From: Natrialbaceae archaeon
GTDB lineage: Archaea > Halobacteriota > Halobacteria > Halobacteriales > Natrialbaceae
Direction of reading: 5' to 3'
Assembly (NCBI GenBank): GCA_003552325.1
Contig: PUKM01000146.1
Coordinates: 1 to 25,066 of the forward strand
Length of the DNA stretch: 25,066 bases
The position numbers and the translations under genes were made by a program. Below the pieces are notes generated by a model that saw nothing but the letters and a program-made list of their open reading frames with translations, did not search any database and was not told the origin of the DNA. Each line of letters opens with the position of its first letter. Position 1 is the stretch's first letter. Of this stretch, positions 1-7,619 are shown piece by piece.

Positions 1-273
1 CCAAACCTCACCGTGGCGAGTGATTACGTCAGAACCAACAGCGACCTCGCGTCGATGGAGTCGGCGAACGAAGCCGGTCGCCGTGCAGCAAACGCCATCT
101 TTGCCCGCCACGGCTATCCCGATCGGGCCGAAATCTGGGACCTTACGGAGCCCGCGATCTTCGAACCGTTCAAACGCCAGGACGAGATTCGGTATCGGCT
201 GGGGCTCCCTCATCCGGGCGAGGTCACGCAGTCAATACGCACCGTGACCAGTCGGTTCAGTCGACGAGCCTGA
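1..273 (+). CDS. C-terminal end of an FAD-dependent oxidoreductase (amine oxidase/phytoene desaturase-like), 5' truncated
   Basis: The frame is open from base 1, so the gene begins before the window; the GTG at 13 is probably internal. The visible 90 residues contain DYVRTNSDLASMESANEAGR, which resembles the last FAD-contacting helix of flavin amine oxidase and phytoene/squalene desaturase-type enzymes, where a conserved SMEGAxxSG-like stretch closes over the flavin. This would make it an FAD enzyme acting on an isoprenoid or amine substrate; the substrate cannot be read from this fragment. It ends in TGA at 271-273, only three bases from the stop codon of the convergent gene at 277-495. The family call is moderately sure and the substrate unknown, because the N-terminal Rossmann domain lies outside the window. 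Confidence 0.6.
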   Translation, partial: PNLTVASDYVRTNSDLASMESANEAGRRAANAIFARHGYPDRAEIWDLTEPAIFEPFKRQDEIRYRLGLPHPGEVTQSIRTVTSRFSRRA

Positions 274-276
274 CGA

Positions 277-495
277 TTATCCTTCGTTTTCGGCCTCGAT
301 CGACCACTCGAGGAATTTTGGCACCAGGACGGCGTCGAGAGCGGCGAAGACGAGGAGAACGTATCGGATCAGTCCCTCGAAATAAAAGATGGCGATGAAC
401 GCCAGGATGGCGGCACCCGAGATCCCGACCGCGTAGCGGTACATCGGGTTTTCGAACGGGTGTGACTCTTCCCCTCCAGCGGTTGTCGTGCTCAT
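277..495 (-). CDS. Small membrane protein, unknown function (72 aa)
   Basis: I do not recognise a characterised family. The 72-residue product has a polar N-terminus (residues 1-20), two hydrophobic segments (about 23-41 and 43-60) with almost no loop between them, and an acidic tail ending EAENEG, so it is probably a two-helix hairpin in the cytoplasmic membrane. The ATG at 495 is supported by a T-rich TATA-like box on the minus strand at about 520-528, the distance expected for a leaderless archaeal transcript. The stop codon is three bases from that of the convergent oxidoreductase, so the two transcripts must overlap at their 3' ends. Codon use and the acidic tail fit a genuine haloarchaeal gene. 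Confidence 0.65.
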   Translation of the reverse strand: MSTTTAGGEESHPFENPMYRYAVGISGAAILAFIAIFYFEGLIRYVLLVFAALDAVLVPKFLEWSIEAENEG

Positions 496-519
496 GGTAC
501 AAAGAGGATATGGCAGTGG

Positions 520-528
520 ATAAAAACG
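520..528 (-). promoter_or_regulatory. TATA-like box for the small membrane protein gene
   Basis: On the minus strand the sequence reads CGTTTTTATCC, an AT-rich island in GC-rich surroundings, 25-33 nt upstream of the ATG at 495. This spacing implies a leaderless transcript. Confidence 0.45.
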
Positions 529-600
529 TTATCAACCGGACCAATTGTTGGAAGCCAGCGGCGATGGTGAACGAACCATGCACGAACGTGGATATGGAAA

Positions 601-610
601 CCCCTATAGG
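601..610 (+). promoter_or_regulatory. TATA-like box for purL
   Basis: CCCCTATAGG lies 25-34 nt upstream of the purL ATG at 635, the usual spacing for a leaderless haloarchaeal mRNA. There is no Shine-Dalgarno-like sequence before the ATG, which fits. Confidence 0.4.
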
Positions 611-634
611 ACCCCACTTTCACCATCTAAGTGA

Positions 635-2800
635 ATGAGTTTGCCCGAATCGGACCGCGAACTGATCGTCGACGAGTTGGGGCGTGAGCCCACCCCAGCC
701 GAGGCGGCGCTGTTCGAGAACCTCTGGAGTGAACACTGTGCATACCGCTCCTCGAGACCGCTGTTGTCGGCATTCGAGACCGACGGCGACCAGGTAGTAA
801 TCGGGCCGGGGGACGACGCAGCCGTCGTGGCTGTCCCGGCCGCTGGCGACGACGAGTTGTACATCACGCTCGGCATCGAAAGTCACAACCACCCCTCCTA
901 CGTTGATCCATTCGACGGTGCAGCGACGGGTGTCGGGGGCATCGTCCGCGATACCCTCTCGATGGGAGCCTATCCAATCGCCCTCGCCGACAGCCTCTAC
1001 TTCGGCTCCTTCGACCGAGAACACTCGCGCTATCTCTTCGAGGGCGTCGTCGAAGGAATCAGCCACTACGGGAACTGTATCGGCGTTCCCACCGTCGCCG
1101 GCAGTGTCGACTTCCACCCGGACTACGAGGGCAACCCCCTCGTCAATGTCGCGTGTGTTGGCCTCCTCGAGCCCGACCGACTGGTGACGGCCGAAGCCCA
1201 GGAACCCGGCAACAAACTCGTCCTCGTCGGGAACGCAACGGGTCGTGACGGGCTGGGTGGGGCGAGCTTTGCCAGTGAGGACTTAGCCGAAGACGCCGAA
1301 ACGGAAGACCGTCCAGCCGTGCAGGTCGGTGACCCCTACGCCGAGAAACTCCTGATCGAGGCCAACGAGATGCTGATCGACGAGGGACTGATCGAATCTG
1401 CTCGTGACCTTGGCGCAGCCGGCCTCGGCGGTGCCTCGAGCGAACTCGTCGCCAAAGGCGGACTCGGCGCGGACATCGACCTCGAGCGGGTGCATCAACG
1501 CGAACCGAACATGAACGCCCTCGAAATCCTGCTCGCAGAGTCACAAGAGCGGATGTGTTACGAGGTCAAACCGGCCAACGTCGAGCGTGTCGCGGAAATC
1601 GCCGAACGGTTCGACCTCGGGTGTTCCGTCATTGGCGACGTCACCGAAGAGACCTACGTCTGCACCTTCGAAGGCGACGTCGTCGTCGAGGTCGATGCCG
1701 AATTCCTCGGGGAAGGCGCACCGATGAACGACTTGCCATGGGAAGAGCCACCGGCACAACCAACCGAGTTGCCCAAACCCGAACCAGACCTTGGCACGGC
1801 GTTCGACGCTGTCGTCGGCGACCCAACCACGGCCTCGAAACGCTGGGTGTACCGCCAGTACGATCACGAAGTCGGTGTCCGAACGAGTGTTCCGCCGGGC
1901 GACGATGCCGCAGTTATGGTACTTCGGGAAGCCGAAACCGGCCTGGCGATCTCCGCTGGGGCCGCACCACACTGGACGGCCGCGGACCCCGAAGCCGGCG
2001 CGAAAGCCGTCGCCCTCGAGAACGCGACGAATCTAGCGGCCAAAGGAGCCACCCCACTCGCCGCCGTCGACTGCCTCAACGGTGGAAACCCCGAGAAACC
2101 GGACGTCTATGGCGGGTTCAAGGGAATCGTCGATGGCCTGGCAGCGATGTGTGCGACCCTCTCGGTCCCGATCGTTGGTGGCAACGTCTCCCTCTACAAC
2201 GACTCGCCGAGCGGGCCGATCCCCCCGACACCAACGCTCGCGATGGTGGGCACGAAAGCAGGGTACGAAGCCCCGCCCCTTACCCTCCAGCCCGAGGCCG
2301 AGACGAAGCTGGTGCTCCTCGGGGACGACGCCCTCGAGGCTGACTCGTTCGCCCTTGGCGGGTCGATCTACCTCGCTCAGTTCGACGGCACCGATGCCTT
2401 CCCGACACTTCCCGCGGAGCCAACGGCACTGCTCGAGTCAATCGGGACGGTTGCCAACGCAGAGACGACCCTCGCCACACACGACGTCAGCCATGGCGGC
2501 CTCGCCGTGTCACTGGCAGAGATGGTCACCCCAGATGCCGGGCTCGATATCGCACTTTCGACGAGCGAGCCTGCCGGGGCGCTCTTTCACGAGGCGCCGG
2601 GCCGCGTCCTCGTGCAAACGACGGATGTCGAGGCAGTCAGAGACAGTGTCGGTGATGCTTGTCCGGTCACCGAACTGGGGACCGTCACCGAGACAGGCAG
2701 CCTGTCCCTCGGCATTGGCGACGCTCAGTCACAATCGATCGAACGGGCGTACGACCAGATTCAGACCGCCAGATCTGTCATCACGGACGAACTCGAGTAA
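635..2800 (+). CDS. purL: Phosphoribosylformylglycinamidine synthase subunit PurL
   Basis: This is the synthetase subunit of FGAM synthase, which converts FGAR, ATP and ammonia to FGAM in de novo purine synthesis. At 721 residues it is the size of the small archaeal/Gram-positive PurL, which works with separate PurQ and PurS; neither is in the window. The N-terminus has the catalytic-histidine motif ESHNHPSYVDPFDGAATG (about residues 82-99) followed by the GGIVRD segment that binds nucleotide. The second half repeats the AIR-synthase fold with PGDDAAVM near 412 and GGNVSLYNDSP near 512, as expected for the internal duplication. Near the C-terminus THDVSHGGLA is the conserved glycine-rich motif. 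The ATG at 635 sits about 30 nt after a TATA-like box, so translation is probably leaderless. The gene looks intact. Confidence 0.97.
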   Translation: MSLPESDRELIVDELGREPTPAEAALFENLWSEHCAYRSSRPLLSAFETDGDQVVIGPGDDAAVVAVPAAGDDELYITLGIESHNHPSYVDPFDGAATGVGGIVRDTLSMGAYPIALADSLYFGSFDREHSRYLFEGVVEGISHYGNCIGVPTVAGSVDFHPDYEGNPLVNVACVGLLEPDRLVTAEAQEPGNKLVLVGNATGRDGLGGASFASEDLAEDAETEDRPAVQVGDPYAEKLLIEANEMLIDEGLIESARDLGAAGLGGASSELVAKGGLGADIDLERVHQREPNMNALEILLAESQERMCYEVKPANVERVAEIAERFDLGCSVIGDVTEETYVCTFEGDVVVEVDAEFLGEGAPMNDLPWEEPPAQPTELPKPEPDLGTAFDAVVGDPTTASKRWVYRQYDHEVGVRTSVPPGDDAAVMVLREAETGLAISAGAAPHWTAADPEAGAKAVALENATNLAAKGATPLAAVDCLNGGNPEKPDVYGGFKGIVDGLAAMCATLSVPIVGGNVSLYNDSPSGPIPPTPTLAMVGTKAGYEAPPLTLQPEAETKLVLLGDDALEADSFALGGSIYLAQFDGTDAFPTLPAEPTALLESIGTVANAETTLATHDVSHGGLAVSLAEMVTPDAGLDIALSTSEPAGALFHEAPGRVLVQTTDVEAVRDSVGDACPVTELGTVTETGSLSLGIGDAQSQSIERAYDQIQTARSVITDELE

Positions 2801-2901
2801 GCGGCCTCAGGTACCAGACCGCCAGGCCAAGTCGCGACTTTCTCTCGAGTCACGGTTGGCCGCATCATCCGTGCAAATGGGGCCTGCGGCCAAGATACCC
2901 G

Positions 2902-2914
2902 ATATTTACTTATA
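2902..2914 (+). promoter_or_regulatory. TATA-like box for the response regulator gene
   Basis: GATATTTACTTATACT is AT-rich in a GC-rich intergenic region, 50-62 nt upstream of the ATG at 2964. That predicts a 5' leader of about 20-25 nt, and GGGGAG at 2951-2956 could then serve as a ribosome binding site. Confidence 0.45.
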
Positions 2915-2963
2915 CTCGGGCACGCTCGGATTTACTCACCAGCTAGCCCTGGGGAGAAACGCG

Positions 2964-3548
2964 ATGCAAACGGATCCACACGTACTCATCGTCGAAGACG
3001 AGCCGGACCTCGCGACATTGTATGCGGCCTGGCTCGAAGACCCGTGTTCCGTCGAAACGGCATACAACGGGACCGATGCACTCGATGGGATCGACGAAAC
3101 GATTGACATCGTGCTCCTCGATCGTCGCATGCCAGGACTATCCGGAGACACCGTGCTCGAGACGATTCGTGATCGGGAACTGGATTGTCAGGTAGCAATG
3201 GTCACTGCCGTCGAACCCGATTTCGATATTGTTGGGATGGGTTTCGACGATTATCTCGTCAAACCCGTGTCCAAACACGAACTCGAGACGCTCATCGACC
3301 AACTCACCCTCCGGTCGACCTACGACACCCAACTCCAGGAGTTCTTCGCACTTGCCTCGAAAAAAGCGTTGCTCGATGCACAGAAAACCGATGCCGAACG
3401 TCGCTCGAGCCAGGAGTATGCACGGCTCGAGGACCGGCTGGCAGTGTTGCGCACCAGTGTCGATGAGACGATGACAGAGTTACTCGAGCAGGATGTGTAC
3501 CACCGGCTCTGCCAGGATATTGGCACGAACAAAGCGTCTCCGAACTGA
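2964..3548 (+). CDS. HalX-domain response regulator
   Basis: This is a two-component receiver protein of 194 residues. Residues 5-115 form a receiver domain with acidic pocket E11-D12, phosphoacceptor D53 in the motif VLLDRRMPG, switch residue T81 and invariant lysine K100 in DDYLVKPV. From about 120 to 190 the protein is charged, helical and probably coiled-coil, as in the haloarchaeal HalX output domain; there is no DNA-binding domain of bacterial type. The ATG at 2964 is chosen because it begins just before the receiver; the same frame is open much further upstream within purL but only by chance. No histidine kinase is nearby, so the partner is unknown. A CheW-like gene follows after 85 bp. 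Confidence 0.92.
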   Translation: MQTDPHVLIVEDEPDLATLYAAWLEDPCSVETAYNGTDALDGIDETIDIVLLDRRMPGLSGDTVLETIRDRELDCQVAMVTAVEPDFDIVGMGFDDYLVKPVSKHELETLIDQLTLRSTYDTQLQEFFALASKKALLDAQKTDAERRSSQEYARLEDRLAVLRTSVDETMTELLEQDVYHRLCQDIGTNKASPN

Positions 3549-3602
3549 GTAAACACGGCAGCTTCGGCAGGCAAAGGGACAGTACGTACGTACACCGGAA
3601 CA

Positions 3603-3613
3603 CTTATTTTATC
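3603..3613 (+). promoter_or_regulatory. TATA-like box for the CheW-like gene
   Basis: CTTATTTTATC is a clear AT-rich box 21-31 nt before the ATG at 3634. It gives the CheW-like gene its own promoter, with a leaderless mRNA, rather than read-through from the response regulator. Confidence 0.6.
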
Positions 3614-3633
3614 TATACGGGTGTGTTAAATCG

Positions 3634-4080
3634 ATGGCTCAGACGGCGTCCCAATCAGCCCCGGTTGTCACTGCAGTCCGATTCAGACTTGGGACAGACC
3701 GCTACTGCGTTGACTCAACGCGCCTCTCTTCAGTTCTTGGAGTCGGTGATATCGGCACGGTAGATTCAGCTGCTGACCCCTGGTATGCTGGGGAATTGTC
3801 TGTGGCTGGCGAGCGGATACGAGTGGTTGATCTGGCACGGGTTTTTGCCAGTCCGACGGCGACGATCGATCGCCCCGACGAGCCAACGCTGCTGATCTTT
3901 CGCGTGGCGGACGAGGACGGCGCATTGTACGGCTGGCTCGTCGACGACGTCGAACGAACTGAGCGAATCGAGCCGACACAAATCGAACCCAATGGAAACC
4001 CCCTTTCGTTCATCACTGGGCAAGTGGTGATCGACGGATCACCCTATCTCTGGCTCGACGAGCAGGCGATTCACGACTGA
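3634..4080 (+). CDS. CheW-like domain protein
   Basis: The 148-residue protein is a single CheW-like beta-barrel domain. It starts with the typical RFRLGTDRYCVDSTRL strand pair, has the signature GERIRVVDLARVF near residues 58-70, and has the late strand FRVADEDGALYGWLVDDVE. CheW proteins couple chemoreceptors to the CheA kinase; whether this one does so is unknown, because no receptor, cheA, cheY or archaellum gene is in the window. It follows a HalX response regulator but has its own TATA box. Its product could be a scaffold or a stand-alone sensor of the CheW fold. The domain call is strong; the chemotaxis role is inference. Confidence 0.85.
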   Translation: MAQTASQSAPVVTAVRFRLGTDRYCVDSTRLSSVLGVGDIGTVDSAADPWYAGELSVAGERIRVVDLARVFASPTATIDRPDEPTLLIFRVADEDGALYGWLVDDVERTERIEPTQIEPNGNPLSFITGQVVIDGSPYLWLDEQAIHD

Positions 4081-4103
4081 TACTGTCGCTGTAACTGTGT
4101 AAA

Positions 4104-4132
4104 GATTCTCGCCACCCGGAGAGGCAAGAATC
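4104..4132. terminator. Hairpin between convergent genes
   Basis: GATTCTCGCC (4104-4113) pairs with GGCAAGAATC (4123-4132) over ten positions with one C-A mismatch and a nine-base loop. It lies midway between the stop codons of the CheW-like gene and the minus-strand ThDP enzyme, so it may stabilise or end both 3' ends. There is no long T tract, so termination is inferred from position. Confidence 0.45.
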
Positions 4133-4220
4133 GTGAACGACGTACAGCCGACAATATGACTGGATCTCTCGGGTAACGTGGGCAGTCACCTGGGGCCGAT
4201 ACGGCTTCCCCGAGTGCGGA

Positions 4221-6014
4221 TTACTCGTGTAATCCACCGACCGTCTCGTAGAACGATGACGAGAGTTGGGCAGCCATCTGTTCGTCCGGATCGATCCGAA
4301 CGTCGACGACAGTCGGACGATCCGACGCCACCGCTTCTTTTAATGCTCCCTCGAGATGGCCGGGATCGCGTACGGTGACACCCTCACCACCAAGCGCGTT
4401 CGCGATAGCGACGAAGTCCGTGTCGTGGAACCCTGTCCCGGGTATCGACTCGTCCATCTGACGGACCATCCCCAGGGCCGTGTCGTTGAGAACGACGAAC
4501 GTCGGTGCAACCCCACAGTCGACTGCCGTCTCGAGTGCCGTCATCGTCATCGCAAATCCTCCGTCTCCGGCGACACAGATGGCGTTTCGGCCGAGCAACG
4601 CAGCGGTGACGGCTGCTGGGGCCGCCCAGCCCATCGCACCCACGCCACCGCTCCCGAAATAACTCCCCGTCGTCGGCATCTGCAGATAATTGAGCAACCA
4701 GAACCGATTGTTCCCCGAGTCCGCTGTCACGACGGTATCCTCGTCTATCACTGTCTCGAGTGCCTGACAGACTCGTTGGGGTTTGATCGGGGTGGCATCT
4801 GACGTACACGCCGATGTTTGAAAATCCGTTCGGGCGGCTCGTGCTTGCTCGAGCGCCCAGGAGACCTCAGTGTCTGCGTTGTCAGCCTCTTTTTTCCCCG
4901 ATGGGGCTGCTTCGAGTAACACCTCGAGGGTTTCACCCGCATCTCCGATGAGCCCGATATCGGCCGGGTAGACCCACCCAGCGTTTCGAGAATCGATATC
5001 CGCGTGGATGATCGTTTGCTCGTCCGGTCTGATGAACGACGCCGCTTGCCAGTTCGTATCCATCGGATTGAGCCGACAGCCGACGACACAGAGGACGTCC
5101 GCGTCGCTGACGAGTTGGTTGGCCCCTTCGTGGCCAAACGAGCCGATCACGCCGCCCGCCCGTTCGTGTGTTTCCGGAATCGTCGACTTGCCGAGATACG
5201 AGGTGACGACAGCAGCGTCGTAGGCTTCGGCGACCGCCTCGAGGTGGTCGTAGGCCGTCTCTGTTCCTGTTGGACTGCTGAATCCACTATCAGTGCTCCT
5301 CGTTGCACTCGCATGGACGCCATTGCCGGCGATAATCACGGGTCGAGACGCCGCCTCGAGTGCCCTCACAGCTGCTTGCACGTCCGTCTCTGGCGGCCGC
5401 GAGTGCCAGTTTTTCACCTGTGCGGAGTCAGGCCAGATGTCGGGCGTCGTCGTCTGTGGAACCTCCCCCGTAATCGCCTCCCCGTCGAAGATGACTGCAC
5501 ACGGGCCAGCACGCCCTGCTGTCGCGTGTTTGAACGCCAGTTGGACGGTTCGGACCGTCTCCGTCGGCGTCCGTGGGAACCACCACTCTTTGGTCACTCC
5601 ATCCAGGATTTTCGGGAGTGACAGACCACCGTAATCACCACGCGATTGCTGGTATGGCGCGAGAGTGGAGTACTCGCCGCGTTCTGACGCCTCAGTGAAG
5701 ACGACCATGGGTGTCGAGCCGAGGGCGGCTTCCATCTGACCGAGGAGTCCCAGACTCCCGATCCACGGCCCCTGGCCCGCGAGCACGGCCGGGGAACCCG
5801 TGAGACGGCCGTAGGCCTCAGCCATCACGCTGGCCTCTCGCTCATCCCGCGGGCGGACGATCGTGACGTCCGTGTCCCGATGCCCGATAGCCTCGAACAA
5901 CTCGATAATGCGACCACCTGGGTAACCAAAGACGTACTCGACATCGAGTGACTCGAGCGTTTCGACGATGCGGTCGACGGTTGCATTCGGGGTGTTGGAT
6001 GGGTCCGTAGTCAT
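4221..6014 (-). CDS. Thiamine-diphosphate-dependent enzyme, acetolactate synthase large-subunit-like
   Basis: The 597-residue product has the three-domain layout of the IlvB/pyruvate-oxidase family. The N-terminal PYR domain has YVFGYPGG (27-34) and the cofactor-activating glutamate at E58 in DERE, followed by MAEAYGRL. The central domain (about 205-370) has GHEGANQLV and GCRLNPMDTNW. The C-terminal PP domain carries the ThDP/magnesium motif GDGG at 483-486 with N510 at the expected spacing. Acetolactate synthase normally pairs with a small IlvH/IlvN subunit; none is next to this gene, so it is more likely a paralogue decarboxylating or carboligating another 2-oxo acid. Residues 236-255 (Ser/Thr/Gly-rich) look like an insertion. 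The gene runs divergently from the HEWD gene. Confidence 0.88.
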   Translation of the reverse strand: MTTDPSNTPNATVDRIVETLESLDVEYVFGYPGGRIIELFEAIGHRDTDVTIVRPRDEREASVMAEAYGRLTGSPAVLAGQGPWIGSLGLLGQMEAALGSTPMVVFTEASERGEYSTLAPYQQSRGDYGGLSLPKILDGVTKEWWFPRTPTETVRTVQLAFKHATAGRAGPCAVIFDGEAITGEVPQTTTPDIWPDSAQVKNWHSRPPETDVQAAVRALEAASRPVIIAGNGVHASATRSTDSGFSSPTGTETAYDHLEAVAEAYDAAVVTSYLGKSTIPETHERAGGVIGSFGHEGANQLVSDADVLCVVGCRLNPMDTNWQAASFIRPDEQTIIHADIDSRNAGWVYPADIGLIGDAGETLEVLLEAAPSGKKEADNADTEVSWALEQARAARTDFQTSACTSDATPIKPQRVCQALETVIDEDTVVTADSGNNRFWLLNYLQMPTTGSYFGSGGVGAMGWAAPAAVTAALLGRNAICVAGDGGFAMTMTALETAVDCGVAPTFVVLNDTALGMVRQMDESIPGTGFHDTDFVAIANALGGEGVTVRDPGHLEGALKEAVASDRPTVVDVRIDPDEQMAAQLSSSFYETVGGLHE

Positions 6015-6242
6015 CTGTGTTTTTCCGCGTTAGGTGTGCTATTGCGACGGGCGCTCGGGTGGTGATCTCGATGCCCGTTCCTCGAGTGAGTCTGTAACTC
6101 ACGCTTCGTGCGTTCGCACTTCGGCCCGGGTCTTTGTTCTGCCGGTTCGCAATTATTGCCGAGAAACGGTCACTTTCTCGAGGATGGCAGCACTTGCCGC
6201 CCTCGGACAACGTTATATGTGTGTGGTTCACACAGTCTGCTA
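6015..6242. other. Divergent intergenic region between the ThDP enzyme and the HEWD gene
   Basis: This region holds the start regions of both divergent genes. The HEWD side has a clear TATA-like box; on the other side I see no good box at the expected distance from 6014. Short frames are open here but their products (for example Ser/Cys-rich ones) have no recognisable domain and their composition looks non-coding. Confidence 0.5.
6211..6218 (+). promoter_or_regulatory. TATA-like box for the HEWD gene
   Basis: CGTTATAT lies 25-32 nt before the ATG at 6243, implying a leaderless transcript. Confidence 0.5.
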
Positions 6243-6413
6243 ATGAGTGTACAGATCCGGAGACCAACCGCACGGACGTGCGAACGATGCGGGCGGACAG
6301 AACGCTGGGATACGGCGAAACACTGCTGGCAACTACAGAGAGATGTTGCGGTCGGAAACACCCACTGTATTCACGAGTGGGATATCAACGGGACGTTCTA
6401 TCCGTTCGATTAG
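6243..6413 (+). CDS. HEWD-type small zinc-binding protein (56 aa)
   Basis: The 56-residue product resembles the haloarchaeal proteins named for a conserved His-Glu-Trp-Asp motif, seen here as HEWD at residues 44-47. It also has a CxxC pair at C13/C16 (CERCGR), a cysteine at 28 and HCIH at 41-44, so C13, C16, C42 and H44 are plausible metal ligands. No catalytic function is known to me; the size and motifs fit a small zinc-finger protein binding nucleic acid or protein. The ATG at 6243 is chosen over longer in-frame starts because a TATA-like box lies about 28 nt upstream and the conserved motifs all follow it. It is divergent from the ThDP enzyme gene. Confidence 0.75.
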   Translation: MSVQIRRPTARTCERCGRTERWDTAKHCWQLQRDVAVGNTHCIHEWDINGTFYPFD

Positions 6414-6461
6414 TGCCACTCGAGTGCTCCTCGAGACCTGACTGTTGTCCCTGAGCCTGCC

Positions 6462-6469
6462 CCTTTTTG
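6462..6469 (+). terminator. T tract after the HEWD gene
   Basis: CCTTTTTG lies about 50 bp after the HEWD stop and 26 bp before cutA. Short T tracts end many archaeal transcripts. It is close to cutA, so some read-through is possible. Confidence 0.35.
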
Positions 6470-6494
6470 CCGGTTCAGCGAAGACGTTCAGGTG

Positions 6495-6803
6495 ATGCCA
6501 ACAGTCTATGTAACGGCACCATCGGAGGACGCCGAACGATTGGCTGAACTGGTCGTCGAATCCCGCCTCGCTGCGTGTGTCAATCGAGTTCCTACCCAGT
6601 CGACGTACAGATGGGACGGTGAGATCCACCACGATGAAGAGACGATTCTGTTGATAAAGACCACCGGAGAACGGTACGACGAACTCGTGTCACGGCTGCT
6701 CGAGGAACACCCACACGACGTGCCGTGTATCGAGCGATTCGATGCGGACGACATCGAGGAGGCCTTCGGCCAGTGGATCACGGACGTGACGGACGCACGG
6801 TGA
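6495..6803 (+). CDS. cutA: CutA-family divalent-cation tolerance protein
   Basis: The 102-residue protein has the full CutA1 pattern: a first beta strand PTVYVTAPS, the helix AERLAELVVESRLAACVN, then YRWDGEIHHDEE and LLIKTT, and a late PCIERFDADD strand. CutA forms a trimer with a ferredoxin-like fold; the name comes from copper tolerance mutants in Escherichia coli, but its molecular role is not settled. The ATG at 6495 is preferred; a GTG directly before it (6492) would add one residue. It has no obvious TATA box of its own and may be read from upstream. It is the usual family length and appears intact. Confidence 0.93.
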   Translation: MPTVYVTAPSEDAERLAELVVESRLAACVNRVPTQSTYRWDGEIHHDEETILLIKTTGERYDELVSRLLEEHPHDVPCIERFDADDIEEAFGQWITDVTDAR

Positions 6804-6966
6804 CACCGCCCTATCCGGATAGGCAACAGCCAACGAGCGGGCTCGATCACAGGCGACGAGGCATCTGGCGGCTTCGTCCTTCGACCACGGCTACCGAATC
6901 GGATGAGAAACGCTCGAGCGGCCGATTTCGACGCCCGGACGATGGTCGAGACTGGGGCGAATGGCA

Positions 6967-6976
6967 ACCCTTAAAA
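6967..6976 (+). promoter_or_regulatory. TATA-like box for rpl11
   Basis: ACCCTTAAAAC is centred about 28 nt before the ATG at 7000. It supports this start rather than the in-frame ATG at 6961, which would add 13 residues not typical of uL11. Confidence 0.55.
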
Positions 6977-6999
6977 CTCGAGCGAGGATTTACTCGTGT

Positions 7000-7476
7000 A
7001 TGGCTGGAACCATCGAAGTACTCGTTCCGGGTGGCCAGGCCAACCCTGGCCCACCACTCGGCCCCGAGCTTGGACCGACGCCCGTCGACGTACAGGCGGT
7101 CGTCAGCGATATCAACGAGCAGACTGCAGCGTTCGACGGCACGGAAGTGCCAGTCACTGTGGAGTACGAAGAAGACGGCTCGTACTCCATCGACGTCGGT
7201 GTCCCACCGACGGCTGCGCTCGTCAAGGACGAAGCCGGTTTCGACACGGGAAGCGGTGAACCACAGAAGGATTTCGTCGCCGACCTCTCGATCGACCAGG
7301 TCAAGACCATCGCCGAACAGAAAAAACCCGACCTCCTCGCGTACGACACGAAAAACGCAGCAAAGGAAGTCGTCGGCACCTGCGCCTCGATGGGCGTCAC
7401 CATCGAAGGCGTCGACGCTCGAGAGTTCAAAGCGAAAGTGGACGACGGCGAGTACGACGACGTTCTCGCAGCGTAA
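7000..7476 (+). CDS. rpl11: 50S ribosomal protein L11 (uL11)
   Basis: The 158-residue protein is a component of the GTPase-associated centre of the large subunit, binding 23S rRNA next to the L10-L12 stalk. The N-terminal domain shows the proline-rich signature GGQANPGPPLGPELGPTPVD (residues 9-28), and the C-terminal RNA-binding domain includes the GTCASMGVTIEG segment with downstream DAREFKAKV. The start at 7000 gives MAGTIEV, as in archaeal homologues, and follows a TATA-like box at leaderless spacing. It is transcribed towards rpl1 but separated from it by about 1 kb, including an opposite-strand gene, so the two must be separate transcription units. Confidence 0.97.
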   Translation: MAGTIEVLVPGGQANPGPPLGPELGPTPVDVQAVVSDINEQTAAFDGTEVPVTVEYEEDGSYSIDVGVPPTAALVKDEAGFDTGSGEPQKDFVADLSIDQVKTIAEQKKPDLLAYDTKNAAKEVVGTCASMGVTIEGVDAREFKAKVDDGEYDDVLAA

Positions 7477-7619
7477 TCCTGCGGTATTTTCGCGTTTCAA
7501 ACTGGATACAGAGCCTCAGCAATCAGCAGGAAGACTATCCTCGAGAGGACCCGCTGTTGGATCTGCGCTCGGTCACGAACGTGACGCCGAATACGGTTTC
7601 GGGGCCATAGAAAGGCGTT

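Noticed and set aside
620..1117. 165-residue minus-strand frame at the start of purL
   Set aside because: It is antisense to the conserved N-terminus of PurL and has no recognisable domain.
6961..6999. Upstream in-frame ATG that would extend L11 by 13 residues
   Set aside because: The TATA-like box at 6967-6976 would lie inside the coding sequence, and the extra residues do not resemble uL11.
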